Shown in pieces: positions 34,145 to 45,727 of a DNA stretch of 64,000 nucleotides. The notes under the pieces are model-generated. The model worked only from the letters and a program-made list of their open reading frames with translations, was not told where the DNA came from and did not search any database. The translations under genes and the position numbers were made by a program. Source of the stretch: Sequoia sempervirens. Its lineage: Eukaryota; Streptophyta; Pinopsida; Cupressales; Cupressaceae. The stretch covers positions 526,318,189-526,382,188 of the forward strand of contig VDFB02193867.1 of assembly GCA_007258455.2 (NCBI GenBank), read 5' to 3'. Each line of letters opens with the position of its first letter. Positions within the stretch are counted from its first letter, which is position 1.

Positions 34145-34610
34145 TCGATAATGTACCTTTCCACATACTTCAAGGGAACACCATTCCTTAATTATGCTTT
34201 TGCAACACATGGCACTAATAGGTATCTAGCTAAGGAAGTGCAATTCCATGACCAAGAAGCTTCCCATAGGATGGGCCATTATCCCATCTTTCCACGACCT
34301 TTACCTTCAAGACATTTTTTATATTGTGTGACTATGACATGTGGCCCAAAGTGATCATAATGGGTAATGTTTGGATCATTAGCATAGCCAAACAAGGACC
34401 TAACAATACATCTATCCTCATGATGTATATCAAAACCTTTGGCACATATTTGATCGTTTATGCTTCTCTTAGAGGCATGTAGCATGAGGTGCATGATATT
34501 TCAAATCATTAGTATGGTCTTATGAACCTTTAATCCAAAAAATCCATCAAATAGCTTTGCTCACTAGTTCTATAGAGAAATCCTTATCTCATAGCTCCAA
34601 AAATGTTGCA
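34145..34610. repeat. Tandem duplication copy B
   Basis: Uninterrupted copy of the unit split in copy A. On the minus strand parts read like protein (PNITHYDHFGPHVIVTQYKK, then CLEGKGRGKM), and the diverged copy A encodes similar words with stops. The nature of the parent sequence is unknown. Confidence 0.75.
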
Positions 34611-34743
34611 CCATTCACGTTCTTCTTACATGTTTTTTTCCAAATCCTCAATCATGAGAAAATTTGATGGATCAATTTGAAGAGTTTCAACCTTCATTTT
34701 GCAAGCATGATTTGTGAGAGTGTCTTCTGGCAAGTTAGCTTCC

Positions 34744-35079
34744 CTATAACAATGTGTGATTCTTACTAATGAAAAAATATTTAAGAAGTTCCCAAACAAG
34801 TCTCAAGATGTAATAAATGGCCCAATTGTTTGCTTTCCTATTTCTACATGCATTAATAATGTTTAAGGAGTCTCCTTCAATGTGAATTTTTTTGAGCTGA
34901 ATTTTTTGCACTAGTTTTACCTTTGCTAGTAGACCATAAGACTTTTCTATGTTATTAGTACCCATAGGAAGCTTGAAGGACAAATATTTTAATATTTCTC
35001 CTTTGTCATAATGGATTACACAACCTATCCCAAAGTTTCTTGGGTTTCCTTTACATGATCCATCAAAGTTTAGTTTCAC
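34744..35079 (-). pseudogene. RNase H domain of the LINE
   Basis: KLNFDGSCKGNPRNFGIGCV with the catalytic Asp, NNIEKSYGLLA where the Glu position is retained in a shifted context, and HIEGDSLNIINACRNRKANN with a second Asp. 111 codons are open. The end is followed by a stop at 34744. This is the C-terminal RNase H (RVT_3-like) common in plant LINEs. Confidence 0.85.
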
Positions 35080-35544
35080 AATGTTTGTGAGTGGAGCATT
35101 CTATTTGATTTCTCTCCTGTCAAATTTTTAGACATTATAGTATGCCCCTTGATTAGGAGCCTTGAGGAGGGGTAAATTCTTTACCATTTCATTTTCCCAA
35201 AATAAGAATTAGTTGTGTGGATTTTATTTCTACACAAAATTTGCACCATTACTACATTATATACATGTCCCTTTCCAATTTACTGATGAAATTCTTCCAA
35301 TCTAAGTTTTTTTTTTTTTAAATCCATCTATTATGCTCAAGAGACAAATGTTCCAAATGAGTAAAGATGCGATCACTACCCAAATTTCTTCAAAAATTAA
35401 ATCTTTATTTAGGAATATTTAGGAATGAACAACTCTAAAATAAATTTGAAGATAGTGTTTAGTAGGGGGGAACCAATGAGATTTATTTTGGATCTAGACC
35501 TAGCATGCTTGAGAAAAACTACACTGAAGAGGAAGATGGTCCAC

Positions 35545-35844
35545 TCATTCTTTGCAAGAAACACATAATATATAGTTGAAAGGTTGGGTTAAACCCAATT
35601 TAGAGATCTTGCAACATGCGAGAATTTGTTTATGGATAGTTGACCAAGAAAATATGCTTGATTTAGGAAGAATTGAGGAGTGCCAACAAAGATTATATGG
35701 GAATCTACCTAATTGATTCATGTTCTTAGAGATCAAAGATTCTTAGCCCTCTTAACATTATATTGACTTGACTTGGGTGGGGTCCAAATTATTTTTTCTT
35801 CTGAATTTGAAAGGAAGACAATTCTTGAATTCAATGTTAATTAT
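35545..35844 (-). pseudogene. zf-RVT domain of the LINE
   Basis: CWHSSILPKSSIFSWSTIHK, LACCKISKLGLTQPFNYILC, VSCKE, stop, VDHLPLQCSFSQAC: the C..C...H...C pattern of the zinc-binding region found at the C-terminus of plant non-LTR reverse transcriptases. Preceded by SEEKIIWTPPKSSQYNVKRA. Confidence 0.75.
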
Positions 35845-36376
35845 TGTTAGAAGATTAATATTTACTTGGTAAAGGTTATTCTTTAATTGTAATTATTTAT
35901 TAACTTGTAGGAATATTCCAAAGGAATCCCTACAAGTATTTTGTCTTTTTTTGTCATCTCACACATGTGTGAGGATGGCTTATTTTTAATTCCTTTATTA
36001 AGGAATATTTGTAACCACCTCCTTAAAAGGTGACACTTTACACACACATAGATGAATGGTGGCATTCATTGAGTTGGGAGTTACATTCTAACTCCTCCTT
36101 CTTACCTCTACTTATTGAGGTGCCTCTCCTCTCATTATCCAAGATTCAAGCAAGCAAGCTAAGGATGAAGCTCTCTCTCTTTGTATTATTCTTTCGGCAT
36201 TTTTCCTCCATTCATAATATTGGGTTTTTTTCCTTTTCTTTTCCCTTAACAAATTCTTGTGTCTCTTTTTCTTGGTGGTGCTTGGTTTGGCTACTTCAAT
36301 CTATTTGGTAATTTTTTTCCTTCAAACAATTTCTCATTCATTAGTACTTTCCATTACTCCCTTCTATTTCCTTTCA
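35845..36376 (+). mobile_element. Copia-like solo LTR inside the LINE
   Basis: Starts TGTTAGAAG and ends CTTTCA, with ATTAT (35840-35844) before it and ATTAC (36377-36381) after it, a 4/5 target duplication. LINE coding sense is seen on both sides. The TGTTAGAA start and pyrimidine-rich CTCTCTCTTTGTATTATTC region are common in plant Copia LTRs. Orientation and family are tentative. Confidence 0.6.
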
Positions 36377-36389
36377 ATTACATTTTTTT

Positions 36390-38750
36390 TATGTTGGGGA
36401 AATGGAATATTATGAATGTTCTTCCATAAAATGTTATATTTAAAATTTTCATTGTATTTTTCCACATAATCCTTAAAATTTGAACCCCAACTGCTTTTAG
36501 GAAATCTTGAGCCTCCTTCAAATCATCAACTAAAGATAGTAGGGGATTCCCATTCCATGAATCTTCCCAAAAAATTATCTTTTCTTAAGGATTTGTGAGA
36601 GTGAAGATTATTTTTAGGGAAATTGAATCTAGATTTTTAGATCTCATGATTTTTCTCCATTTTGAGGAAGCATTTGTATAGATCTTCCAAGTTAGCTTCA
36701 CTCCTAAATCTATATTTATTAATTCTATATTTTGAATGAATGCACCTCTAAAAACTTTATCATTTCACATATTTTCCTAGCAAACTAAAGATGTTTTTCT
36801 AAAATTTTCTAAAATTCCTTTCCACATAAAATGCTTAGATGCTTTAACAATGTTCTCATGGACCCCTTTTGGTATTTTGAGCACTTATAAGAGATAATTT
36901 AGAATGGTATATAAGATTGAACTAATCATGGTAAATATTCCTACCAATGATAACCATCTACCCCTCCAAGAAGGTACTCTACTTTGAATAACTATGAAGA
37001 TCTTACTCCAAAATGAGGCTTTTTGAGTCCATGTAAAGAAGGGAATATCTAAATAGCTATAGGGTAGGATATTTTGATTGAATTCTAGGACAAAAAGGAT
37101 GTGACCAATTAATAGAGTTCTTGTATTCTAAAAAATATTTGATTTTCTTGGATTAATCATTTTTCCCAATATTAGATAGTAGTTTTCCAACAAATAATTT
37201 TTTTTGCTTCTTGCATCGATGGATGATCGAATAATAATGTACCATTTGCAAATAAGGAATGTGTGCAGGAGATGTTTGATCTTGGTATTATGATACCATA
37301 CTACTTATTTTATGCATAGAAAGCTAAAAATTCCCCACTCTGTGCTTCTACTACCAAGATGAAGAGGAAGGGAGAAAGAGGGTCCCCTTGCCTTACCCCT
37401 TGATAAGCAAAGGAGAAACTACAGGGAGATCCATTAATGAGGGTTGAGAATTTAGTTGAATTAAGGAAAGAAAGGATCCATTTACACCATTTTTTTTGTA
37501 AATTCAAGCCTTGGAAAGACCTTTAATAAGAAATCCTAGTTTACTTTATCATGGGCCTTCATCATAGTTTTATGATCATGGTCGGGATTTGTCTTGATGG
37601 ATTGAATGCAAAATTTCATGAGATATTATTTATCCTTTGGCTATTTCCTTCCCCAAGATAAAACCTCCTTATTCCTCCAAAATTATGCCTGAGATGAGTT
37701 TGGTAAGCCTTAATAAAATTTCTTTTGAATTGTTTTTGTAGATGGTATTACAAAGGTATATAGGTCTAAAATTTGAAAATGAGGAAGGAGATTTATTTTT
37801 AGGTATAAGGGGAATGTGAGTAGTGTTAACCTATTTTAACATTGTATCATTTTTTCATTATTCTTCTGGGGCCAACCAAATATCTCTTCCCACAAAATCC
37901 CAATACTTATGATAAAATAATGTAGTGAAACCTTCTAGACCAGGGGCTTTATCTAAAGCAAGTGCAAAGACCACAATTTTAACTTCCTCTAGAGTGAATG
38001 ACACTAGGAGAAAAGTTTTTTCATCTAGATTAAGCATCCTTGGAATGTAATTTAGGAATTATTGTTCCTTTTCATCCAGATCTAGGCTCTAATTCATCAA
38101 TTTGGTGAGGAGGTTAAAAAAATAAGACAACCTCATCTTGAATCTACAATTTCTCTTTTAAAAAATCATTGGATGTATATTTTATAGAGAATATTTTATT
38201 AGCATTTTGTCTCACCTTGGATGAGATATCAGAGAACTGCATATTCCTATCTCTCTCCTTTAACTAGGTTTTTCTTTACTTTTTGTTTCCAAAACATTTC
38301 TTCTCTAACAAGAATTTCTTCTAGTTCTTTCTAGAGTCAGTTATGCCTCTGGAAGGATTCATGGTTCATGCCCTTTTGAATGACTTGTTCATTAAGTAAA
38401 TGTAAATTTTCTATAACAAAAGGTTTTTTATTTGAAAAATATTCTTGAAGTGGAGTTGATTCCAATGCTATATCTATATTTTAATGTAATGATGTTTTTT
38501 AGCTGTTTGGAAAAGTCTAGACCCTACTATAAAGGTTTCAATTTCCCACCTTTTTTTGAGAAAAATTAGGAAGTTATCATCCCTAAACCACATATGTTTA
38601 AATTTAAAAGAGGATTTTTGAAATTTCCATGGAATAAAATTCCAAACTATGTCTAGCTAGATCAAACAATTGTCCGATCTAAAAATTGTGAGAATGGAAT
38701 AGGAATATTTAAAATTCATGTTGGTCAAGAGTATAGAGATGAGAAACCTA
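36390..38750 (-). pseudogene. Reverse transcriptase of the LINE
   Basis: Upstream part: RSDNCLI, WKFQKSSFKFKHMWFRDDNF, KQK...ERDRNMQFSDISSK and VRQNANKIFSIKY. Core: LQKKWCKWILSFLNSTKFST, GVRQGDPLSPFLFIL at about 37330-37420, then HSLFANGTLLF at 37241-37252, where the catalytic FADD has become FANG. Thumb and connection follow (IELINIDLGVKLTWKIY; IIFWEDSWNGNPLLSLVDDL). With both catalytic Asp lost and many stops it is inactive. Confidence 0.88.
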
Positions 38751-38755
38751 TCTAG
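38751..38755. repeat. Target-site duplication TCTAG (left)
   Basis: TCTAG here and at 39872-39876. Removing one copy and the intervening DNA restores a continuous LINE sense across the junction. Confidence 0.85.
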
Positions 38756-39871
38756 GGAAAACCCACAAAAGGGAAAACCCATAAAAGTGGTTTACAATTC
38801 CATTGAGGAAGGAAAAGTTACAAAAAAAAACACCCATGCAAAAAAAAAATGGTTTCTAGGGGTTTGAACAAACATCAAGTTCGAGTGAACCCAAAAGGGG
38901 TTAGCTAGAAACCCCCTTCGAGTGAACCCATAAATGTTGGGTCCCAAATTTCCTAGGGAAAAAAGAAAAGGAAAGGGTTGTGGAAAGGGGTTCTGCTCAA
39001 ACCTTGGTTCAAGTGAACCTCCAAGAGGGGTTTTCTCAAACTAGGATTCACTCAAACCAGGGATCGCTCAAACCCCTCTTTTCCCCCTTCTCCCCCTCTG
39101 ACACCAAAAAACTCCATAGTTTTTCCATTCAAAGCTTGAGTTCAGGATGGAAATGGAGGAGACTTCACAGACCCAATTGGATGATGGTATTCCTTAAAAG
39201 GAGCTATCCAACAAATATAATTTAACATGTTTTGGTTTTATTATGTATTTATTTTTTTAGTTTTATTAAACATAGGTTTTTCACTAAAAATTAAGCTCTC
39301 TATTCTACACATATGGAAAAATGGCAGATTATCAATTTTGTTTTTTGAAAAATATGAGTGCACTAGATATTTAAGTCCTTGATTGAACAAAAAAATTGAA
39401 TTTCAATACATACAATTTATTTTATGTTGTATGCAGTCCTCCTATGTCTGAATTGTAATTAGTTTGACTTAGGAACTTGATTAAGGAAAAAATATTCAAT
39501 AAAACACTATGAAACCAGTTGGAAGCACTAGATATCATAGTTACAAATCTAAATTAAAAAAAAATAAAAATTATCCTTCATGGAAAAAACATTATGTTGT
39601 AACAATGAGCATCACTCCTTAAAAATGGTGTTTACTAAAAAAAATAGTTTTCAAAGGAGGTGGAAAAAGAAGTGCAATATGATTCCAATTTTTTTTTTTT
39701 TTAAATATTCAGAATCTAAAGAAAAAATTTCATAAATGACTAGTTTGCATCATCTTCAAATTCCTCATAGTTTAGTCGCTATAGGATCCCAAAAGTAAAG
39801 ATTTAGTTAGAAAAAATCAATTCAGTGTCTAGTTTAGCCAAAAATTGTAAACCAGTATTGTGAGATCACCC
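38756..39871. mobile_element. 1.1-kb non-coding insertion of unknown class in the LINE
   Basis: Bracketed by TCTAG. Starts GGAAAACCCACAAAAGGG and ends GAGATCACCC. TGGTTTACAATT near the left end reappears as its reverse complement near the right end (about 38788 and 39842), a subterminal inverted repeat. The left half holds five or so GTTCRAGTGAACC/CACTCAAACC words (38878-39075). No ORF with a known domain. Not TG...CA ended, so not a simple LTR. Confidence 0.75.
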
Positions 39872-39876
39872 TCTAG

Positions 39877-40464
39877 TCTTTCTACAATGAGGAAAATAAT
39901 TTTCTTCTATTTGTCCAAGTTAATTTATCATTATTTTTTCAGCAATCGATCAATGCATTATCTAGAATGAAATTAGAGAGGTCCTCCATTACTTTGGAGG
40001 GAGAAAAATACCTCTATTTTTCTCTTTCAAGGAAGTGATAGCATTAAAATATCCTCCTAATATGACTAATTACTCCTTTAACAAATTAAGAGTGACTAAT
40101 AAGATATCCCAAACCTATTTCTTGTCTAGAGTTGATGTAGGGACATATATATTGAATATCCAAAATGTGTGCTAAAAATATTAAAACTTGGTGAGCATCC
40201 ACCATTGATGGGCTACAATAAACTCATCATTGAACTTACATGGATCCCATAGAATTTCAAAACCTCTTGATTCCCCTACCTCTATTGTATAAAACACTTC
40301 CCATCTATTCCATCTTCTAAAAATTTCTTTATTATTTTCCCTAAAAAAATTTGTTTCCTATGATAAAAAATATCTACATCACTTGTGTCAATTTGATGCT
40401 TAATCAAGCACCTCTTATTAAGGGTGTTTAATCCCCTAACATTCCATGAAATTACATTCATTTT
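39877..40464 (-). pseudogene. Endonuclease domain of the LINE
   Basis: MNVISWNVRGLNTLNKRCLI (from about 40462) is the canonical start of a LINE apurinic-like endonuclease, with WN carrying the metal-binding Asn. Further on GGYFNAITSLKEKNRGIF (usually GGDFNA, so the Asp is Tyr here) and NDKLTWTNRR. Frameshift after residue about 45 and several stops. Continues across the insertion into RSDNCLI, where SDH is usual. Confidence 0.82.
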
Positions 40465-40479
40465 TCTTGAGGAGAGGTA

Positions 40480-41745
40480 CAAGCTCTCCTCAGTCCTACA
40501 TTTATATTTTTATCTAGGGTGGTTTGTAAACCAATGATAAGTCATTCTTGTATTTTCCTTGTCTTGTACTTTTTTCCTTTCTTTGTATTTTTTTCAGGAG
40601 ATAAGGTCAAAATATCAAATTGGGTATGTGATATTGAGGGTGTGTAGGAATAGAAAAATCATTTAGGTCCCTATCATTGATTTCATCAATGATTTTACCT
40701 CCTACTTCCATTAAGATTCATTCTGCTATTGCTAATAGAGATCTTTAGGAGGGAGCTTGAGAGGTAGGAATAATATATTTTATAATATCCCATTTTCCAT
40801 TTTCTGTTGGTAGATCCATTTCCATCCAAAGCCACACCAATTGGTTGAGATTAGTAGGAGTATTTAGTTCCAAATCCTTAGCAATAGTACTTTGAGAGAA
40901 CACTACATCTTCGTCCTACTGAAATGAGTCTTCATCCATTGTATTTGGGACTACTAAAAAAACCACTTGTGATTTTTCCTTTGCCCATGAATTTGAGATC
41001 ATACTATCAAATTGTGTATTTCTATTAGTGATATCCAAAGCTTAAGAATCTAGAATTTATAATATGCCATTTAACTGAACTATGGCTTCATTCTCTCAGC
41101 TACAAGCTAGAGCCTTTAGAGGAGAATGAGCCTTTTTCAAATGGGAATCCATTATATCTTTACCTCCCATTGTATATTTTTGTGGGACCTTCCTCCAATG
41201 CCTTGTGAAATTAGATGCATCTTCTTCAACCCCTAGAGCAACCTCTAGGAACAAGATAAAATCATTCTTTGAAAGGATTGATTTGGAAGCTAATCTATTT
41301 TATTGGTCCTTACAAGCCTCCCAAGTTTGTGTAACACAATACAAATATTTTATGCTAGGATAGTTATTTAGGTGGCAATAATGACATATAGTTTCAAGCC
41401 CTTCTAGGAAGATTTCTTGTTGTGAGCTCCCATTTCTAGAATGAATCTGGAAACCCCATGGGAGAGTATTTTTGGTATCTAAAAGAACATAGAGCCAAGT
41501 TGAAGCTTTGGTGTTGTCAAAGAAGGTTTGATCATGCTTCATAAAATACCCATTTGATTACTGATAATTTCTATTATTAGTAGGTTTTTGTATTCTAGTG
41601 GTAGGACTTATATTTGGACCCCAAATGGCATAACTATATAATTATGGATGAAGGGTTGAAGTTGAGGATCCAAGGTTGAATATATAATTTGGCACGTTGC
41701 AAGAGCCATGTCTTCACTTTGAAGAAAACATCCCTTGCTTTCTTC
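40480..41745 (-). pseudogene. ORF1 of the LINE
   Basis: Segments: a first part reading GSCNVPNYIFNLGSS, then an open stretch 41300-41542 (MKHDQTFFDNTKASTWLYVL, then IFLEGLETICHYCHLNNYPS). CHYCHLNNY...Y is a CCHC knuckle in which the His and last Cys are Tyr. After that come TRHWRKVP and SWAKEKSQVVF, then the start of ORF2. Nucleic-acid-binding ORF1 of plant LINEs; broken by stops. Confidence 0.65.
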
Positions 41746-41796
41746 TAGGAGAAAATAGTAATAAAAAACCCCTTATACTTATATATAAACTGAACT

Positions 41797-43318
41797 TGTA
41801 GTGTAGAAAAAATTAGGCCTTTTTCACACCTAATTTGGGGAATGATAAAAATTAAAATGAACCTAATGTTGCCTTGATCTAGTGTTGTAATGTGTTTTAC
41901 ACATTCACATTAGGTTTAGGTCTCTTTTAAACTAAATAGATCTAATTTTTCCTTAATTTACTATTGTAAAGTGTATTTATTCACACCTTCACATTAATTT
42001 TTTCCTCCTCTTGAATTTATGGCCTTCATATCATCATTAATTGGTCCCATAAGACCCTTTATTATGCGTCTCAAGGCTTATTTCAAACAAGATTCTAACA
42101 TATTCAACAAATACATTTAATTTTCCAAATCCCCAACATTACCTCTACCTAAAAAGGCTTAGTGGGACCCATATGCCACCTTGGGCATATGAGTTTCACC
42201 AAGATGGGAGCTATATTCCAGAAGTTGTGTATGAGTCTCATTTGGTCCCTTTTTAGGGTTTTGAATTCAAATTTCAAGAATGTCGGCATTTGGGATCTAA
42301 TAAATGTAAGTTAGATGGAATGCCTATAAAAAAAAGGTTTCAAATCATTATTTCACCTAAGAAAATAAATGCAAGCATCCTAAGAGTCCACAAGAGAATT
42401 ATAGATACTTTAAGAGCATTTCTAAGGAAATCAAGGGGAAATTTATTTATCATTTGCTGCAGTAATTCAAGATCCATTATCATGTCAAGGGCATAAAGCA
42501 TCACACATGTTGTTGAGCTAGTGTTGTGATGTAGCATTCAAGATACAAATCTACATTCTACATGTCCACTTCATGTTATATTGTGGATTTACATCTCAAG
42601 ACATCATTCAAGGTATCATTGTCCATTTTTAATGTTTAATGTTTCATGTTCATGTTTAGTTGTCTTAAGGTTGTCATCTTCATGAAAAGTCATCTATAGG
42701 TTTTAATTCAGAGTTTCAGACTTGGAAACAAAGTTTGGAAGAAACAATAGAGATAGGAGAACATATTCAAATCTTGATCTTTTAATAAAGAAAAATGGGA
42801 ATGATACACCACTTGTGACATATGAGTCGCAGTACAATGCTTTTCTTTGATTTTAGTGGATTTAAATCAACCATTGTGAGATTCTAGTTTTGGCATAGAG
42901 ACCCTAGTCCAAGACTAAATTACCCAGACTAGTGTATGAGTCGCAGTGAGCTTAAAAGAATATAATTTCAAAGTTTTGGATTTTTTCTGACCTCATCTTT
43001 CTTTTAGGTGCACCTCTATTCATTCCTAGTTTACCGTCCTAATTTTTCAATTTCATTTCCTAGGTCATTTATTCAAGTTTGCATGATACTTTCATCATTT
43101 ACATTTCTTGCCTTTCCAAGCCCTAACTTGGTGGTGAACCCTCTTATTGTCTTTAATCACACCCTAGGACACCCTTATTGCATATCTCTTTCCCATTTTC
43201 CATTCTTGGATTGAGATCTCTAAGGTATCCTTGAATGAAACTTGAAGAAAATTTGTTTAGGTCCCTAAACTCTAGTTTGTGTTCCACATCCTAATAGGTG
43301 GAACACCTATTTTCTACA
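41797..43318 (+). repeat. 5' LTR of the second gag/protease element
   Basis: 1522 bp with inverted ends TGTAG/CTACA. The beginning (TGTAGTGTAGAAAAA, AGGCCTTTTTCACACCTAAT) is repeated at 49527. It shares blocks such as TGGTGAACCC and GAGATCTCTAAGGTAT with the LTRs of the first element. Confidence 0.8.
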
Positions 43319-43954
43319 TTTCATTTTAGTGAACCTAGCCTTTAGAACACCTTATTATCTAATTTTGAGTGCATCATAATCCTAGATCTAGCTTACATTA
43401 GCTTTGTATTATGTTTTGAATTAGTTAATTTACATCTAGGGTTTCTAAATCTTGTATTAGTGAAAGTGCTTATAGGTTGCATTTTTTCATCTTGCATAAT
43501 TGAATTTCATTTGAAATATATAATTCCACATTATCTTGACATCATTCAAACCAAAACCCTTAACATTCACTAAGAATTTATTGAAATTAGTGCAAAAACC
43601 CTAATCTTGGAGTCATATGCCCCTTTGGGTGATTTAGTCCTAGTACAGGTGTTTTTCCTACTTTTTGGATATTTTGTGTTGAGTTTTTATCAACATTTGA
43701 ATCCCTAAAAAAACCATAACTATGACTCATATGCCCCTCTGGGCGATTTATTCCCATATCACTCTTGAAACTGCCTTTTACATCATTGAAAACCTTGTTT
43801 TTGTACTTCCTAAGCTTGTTGGTAACCTATACTATTAGTCTAGAAAGTTTTAGGAACTTTTGTTTTATGCATCCAGGTCAAAAACATCAATTTAGGGTAG
43901 TCATTTCTCAATTATTCCTAAATAATTTCAATAGAAAACATAATCAAATCTAAA

Positions 43955-44207
43955 AATGTTCACATTTATGAAGATTTGCATAATATGGATAAAATTACTT
44001 TTCACTTTTTCATACACAATGTTTACATTCATGAAGCTTTGCATAAGTTTTATAAAAGTTCTTTTCATTTTTGGATACACATTGTTTGCATTCTTAAAGC
44101 TTTGCATCCATTGGATAAAAGTACTTTTGATCTTTGGATATAAATTGTTTATATTATTGAAGCATTGCATAATATGGTTAGAAGAACTTTTCTTTATTGC
44201 TCAAACA
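43955..44207 (+). repeat. 63-bp minisatellite, 4 copies
   Basis: Four diverged copies of a 63-bp unit with AAGCTTTGCATA and TTCTTTTCATTTTTGGATAC words. In both strands the unit is open, giving hydrophobic 21-aa repeats on the plus strand and MQSF repeats on the minus strand. Sits just inside the LTR element and is unlikely to be a protein gene. Confidence 0.85.
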
Positions 44208-45355
44208 ATTTGAGTATCTTACCTTTATATACATGCTAAGAAAATTTTTATATTCCCCCCTTATGACAATGTTTTAGTGAAAGATAATAAAATAGTGGAC
44301 AATCATAACAATCATATTAAGTCTTCTCCTAATATCTCTCCTAGTTGTGAAGAGGATATTTTGGTGTTAGAAGAACCAATCAATTAGAGTTTTGAGAGTC
44401 CTATTTGTCTCTCTCCTCCTACCTCTCTTATTGGGAAAGATATTGATGAACAAGCGAAACCAACCATCATTAATCATGACAACCACATTGGTTCTTTTCC
44501 TAGTATCTCTCTTAGTTGTGCAAAAGATACTTTGATGTTATAAAATACAATCAATGAAAGTTATGAGAATCTTAGTTTCCTCCCTTCCCCTATGGAAAAC
44601 CTTTTTGAAAAATACAATCCAACCATTGATAACTCCCTTACTTGAGAAGAAATCATTTTAGAAGAACCAACCTCTAAATGTCATGAACATCTAGTTTGTA
44701 GTTCTCCTAAAAACTCTCCTCCTAGGGAGGATATCATGGTGTAAGAAAATGAGAACATTGACACATGTCTTTCAAACACTAGTAAGGAGGCTTCCTTAGA
44801 TGAAGATGATGAAGTGACATTAGACTCCTCTTCAGTAAGAGATCATGAAAATAAGGATAATTTTATTGAGGTTATGATAACAGAAATTGGATCTTCAATT
44901 AGTGAACCTTCTAAGTCACATCCCATCAATGAACCACATAAAAAGAAAATAAAAGATTTCTTTAAATCTATAATGCAACTTGGTAATAACAATGTTTTAC
45001 AGTGACTTAGTTTTTATACAGTTGCTCAAACATGTAAGAAACCACAAAACACTCCCACTTCATTACCATTGCTTCAACATATTTTTCCTAGTGCTCTTTT
45101 TTTTCCTTTACATAATTTAGTTGAAGACCTTAAAAGACTCCCGCTAATGTATCCTTATGGAATATTATTCAAACATCACCTACTTACAATTGGTTATTTC
45201 GAGAAATGTTACAAATGAAGTGGGATGAGATCTAATCTTCTATGAAATTGAATGATGTAACATCCACCTTTTATCAAATGCAAGTTACACAGTCAAAAAT
45301 CGCATTCCCTAAACATGAATTACCCTCACATGAGATTTAAAACAAAAATGAAGCC
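44208..45355 (+). pseudogene. Degenerate gag-linked coding region
   Basis: Plus-strand sense is visible in pieces with many stops: repeats of the type LVVKEDILVLEEPINXS, an open piece at 44814-45005 (SSVRDHENKDNFIEVMITEI; PHKKKIKDFFKSIMQL), then LPLLQHIFPSALFFPLHNLV. Acidic and low-complexity, no defined domain. It occupies the place of gag and the spacer before protease. Confidence 0.4.
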
Positions 45356-45358
45356 TTG

Positions 45359-45727
45359 ATGATAAAGTTGATCATTAATGAAACCATAGTTAGGCACACT
45401 CTCATAGACAATGTTGTAGGTCTTAATGTTTGTAGCATTGACCTCCTAGATAAAATTGGCATGGAAAAGAGGCTTATTCAACTTAATGATAATATTTATG
45501 GATTTGACAATGTTAATAGGAAACCATTAGAAATGATCACATTACCTATTGTGGTCAGACCTATAGTGTTTCCTACCTCTATCCATATCATGCTAGGGCA
45601 TATTTCATACAATCTTCTCCTACAGAGACCATGGATTCATGCTATGAAAGGAGTCCCATCTAATCTTCACTGTCAAATGAAATTTAAATACAACAATAAG
45701 ATATATATGGTTGAAGTAGATGAATGA
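45359..45727 (+). pseudogene. Aspartic-protease-like ORF, 123 aa
   Basis: Open for 123 codons: MIKLIINETIVRHTLIDNVV (active-site region, where LIDxGS is usual), then NVCSIDLLDKIG, PIVVRPIVFPTSIHIMLGHI and SYNLLLQRPWIHAMKGVPSN. The LLLQRPWI strand is the typical C-terminal retropepsin signature of plant gypsy elements. The triad reads IDNVVG and lacks the Gly-Ser/Thr pair, so it is probably inactive. It ends with TGA and no polymerase follows. Confidence 0.65.

Larger units (their letters stand above)
34744..41745 (-). mobile_element. LINE (L1-type) with RNase H, interrupted twice
   Basis: On the minus strand, from right to left: an ORF1 with a degenerate CCHC knuckle, endonuclease start (MNVISWNVRGLN), endonuclease body, reverse transcriptase (GVRQGDPLSPFLFIL), a zf-RVT domain and a plant-type RNase H. 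A Copia-like solo LTR (35845-36376) and a 1.1-kb insertion (38756-39871) split it. The frame is broken by many stops and shifts. Order and motifs fit plant L1 LINEs. Confidence 0.88.

Noticed and set aside
43956..44213. Hydrophobic 85-aa ORF resembling a multi-pass membrane protein
   Set aside because: It is the translation of a 63-bp minisatellite that is open on both strands; the hydrophobic pattern follows from T-rich repeats.
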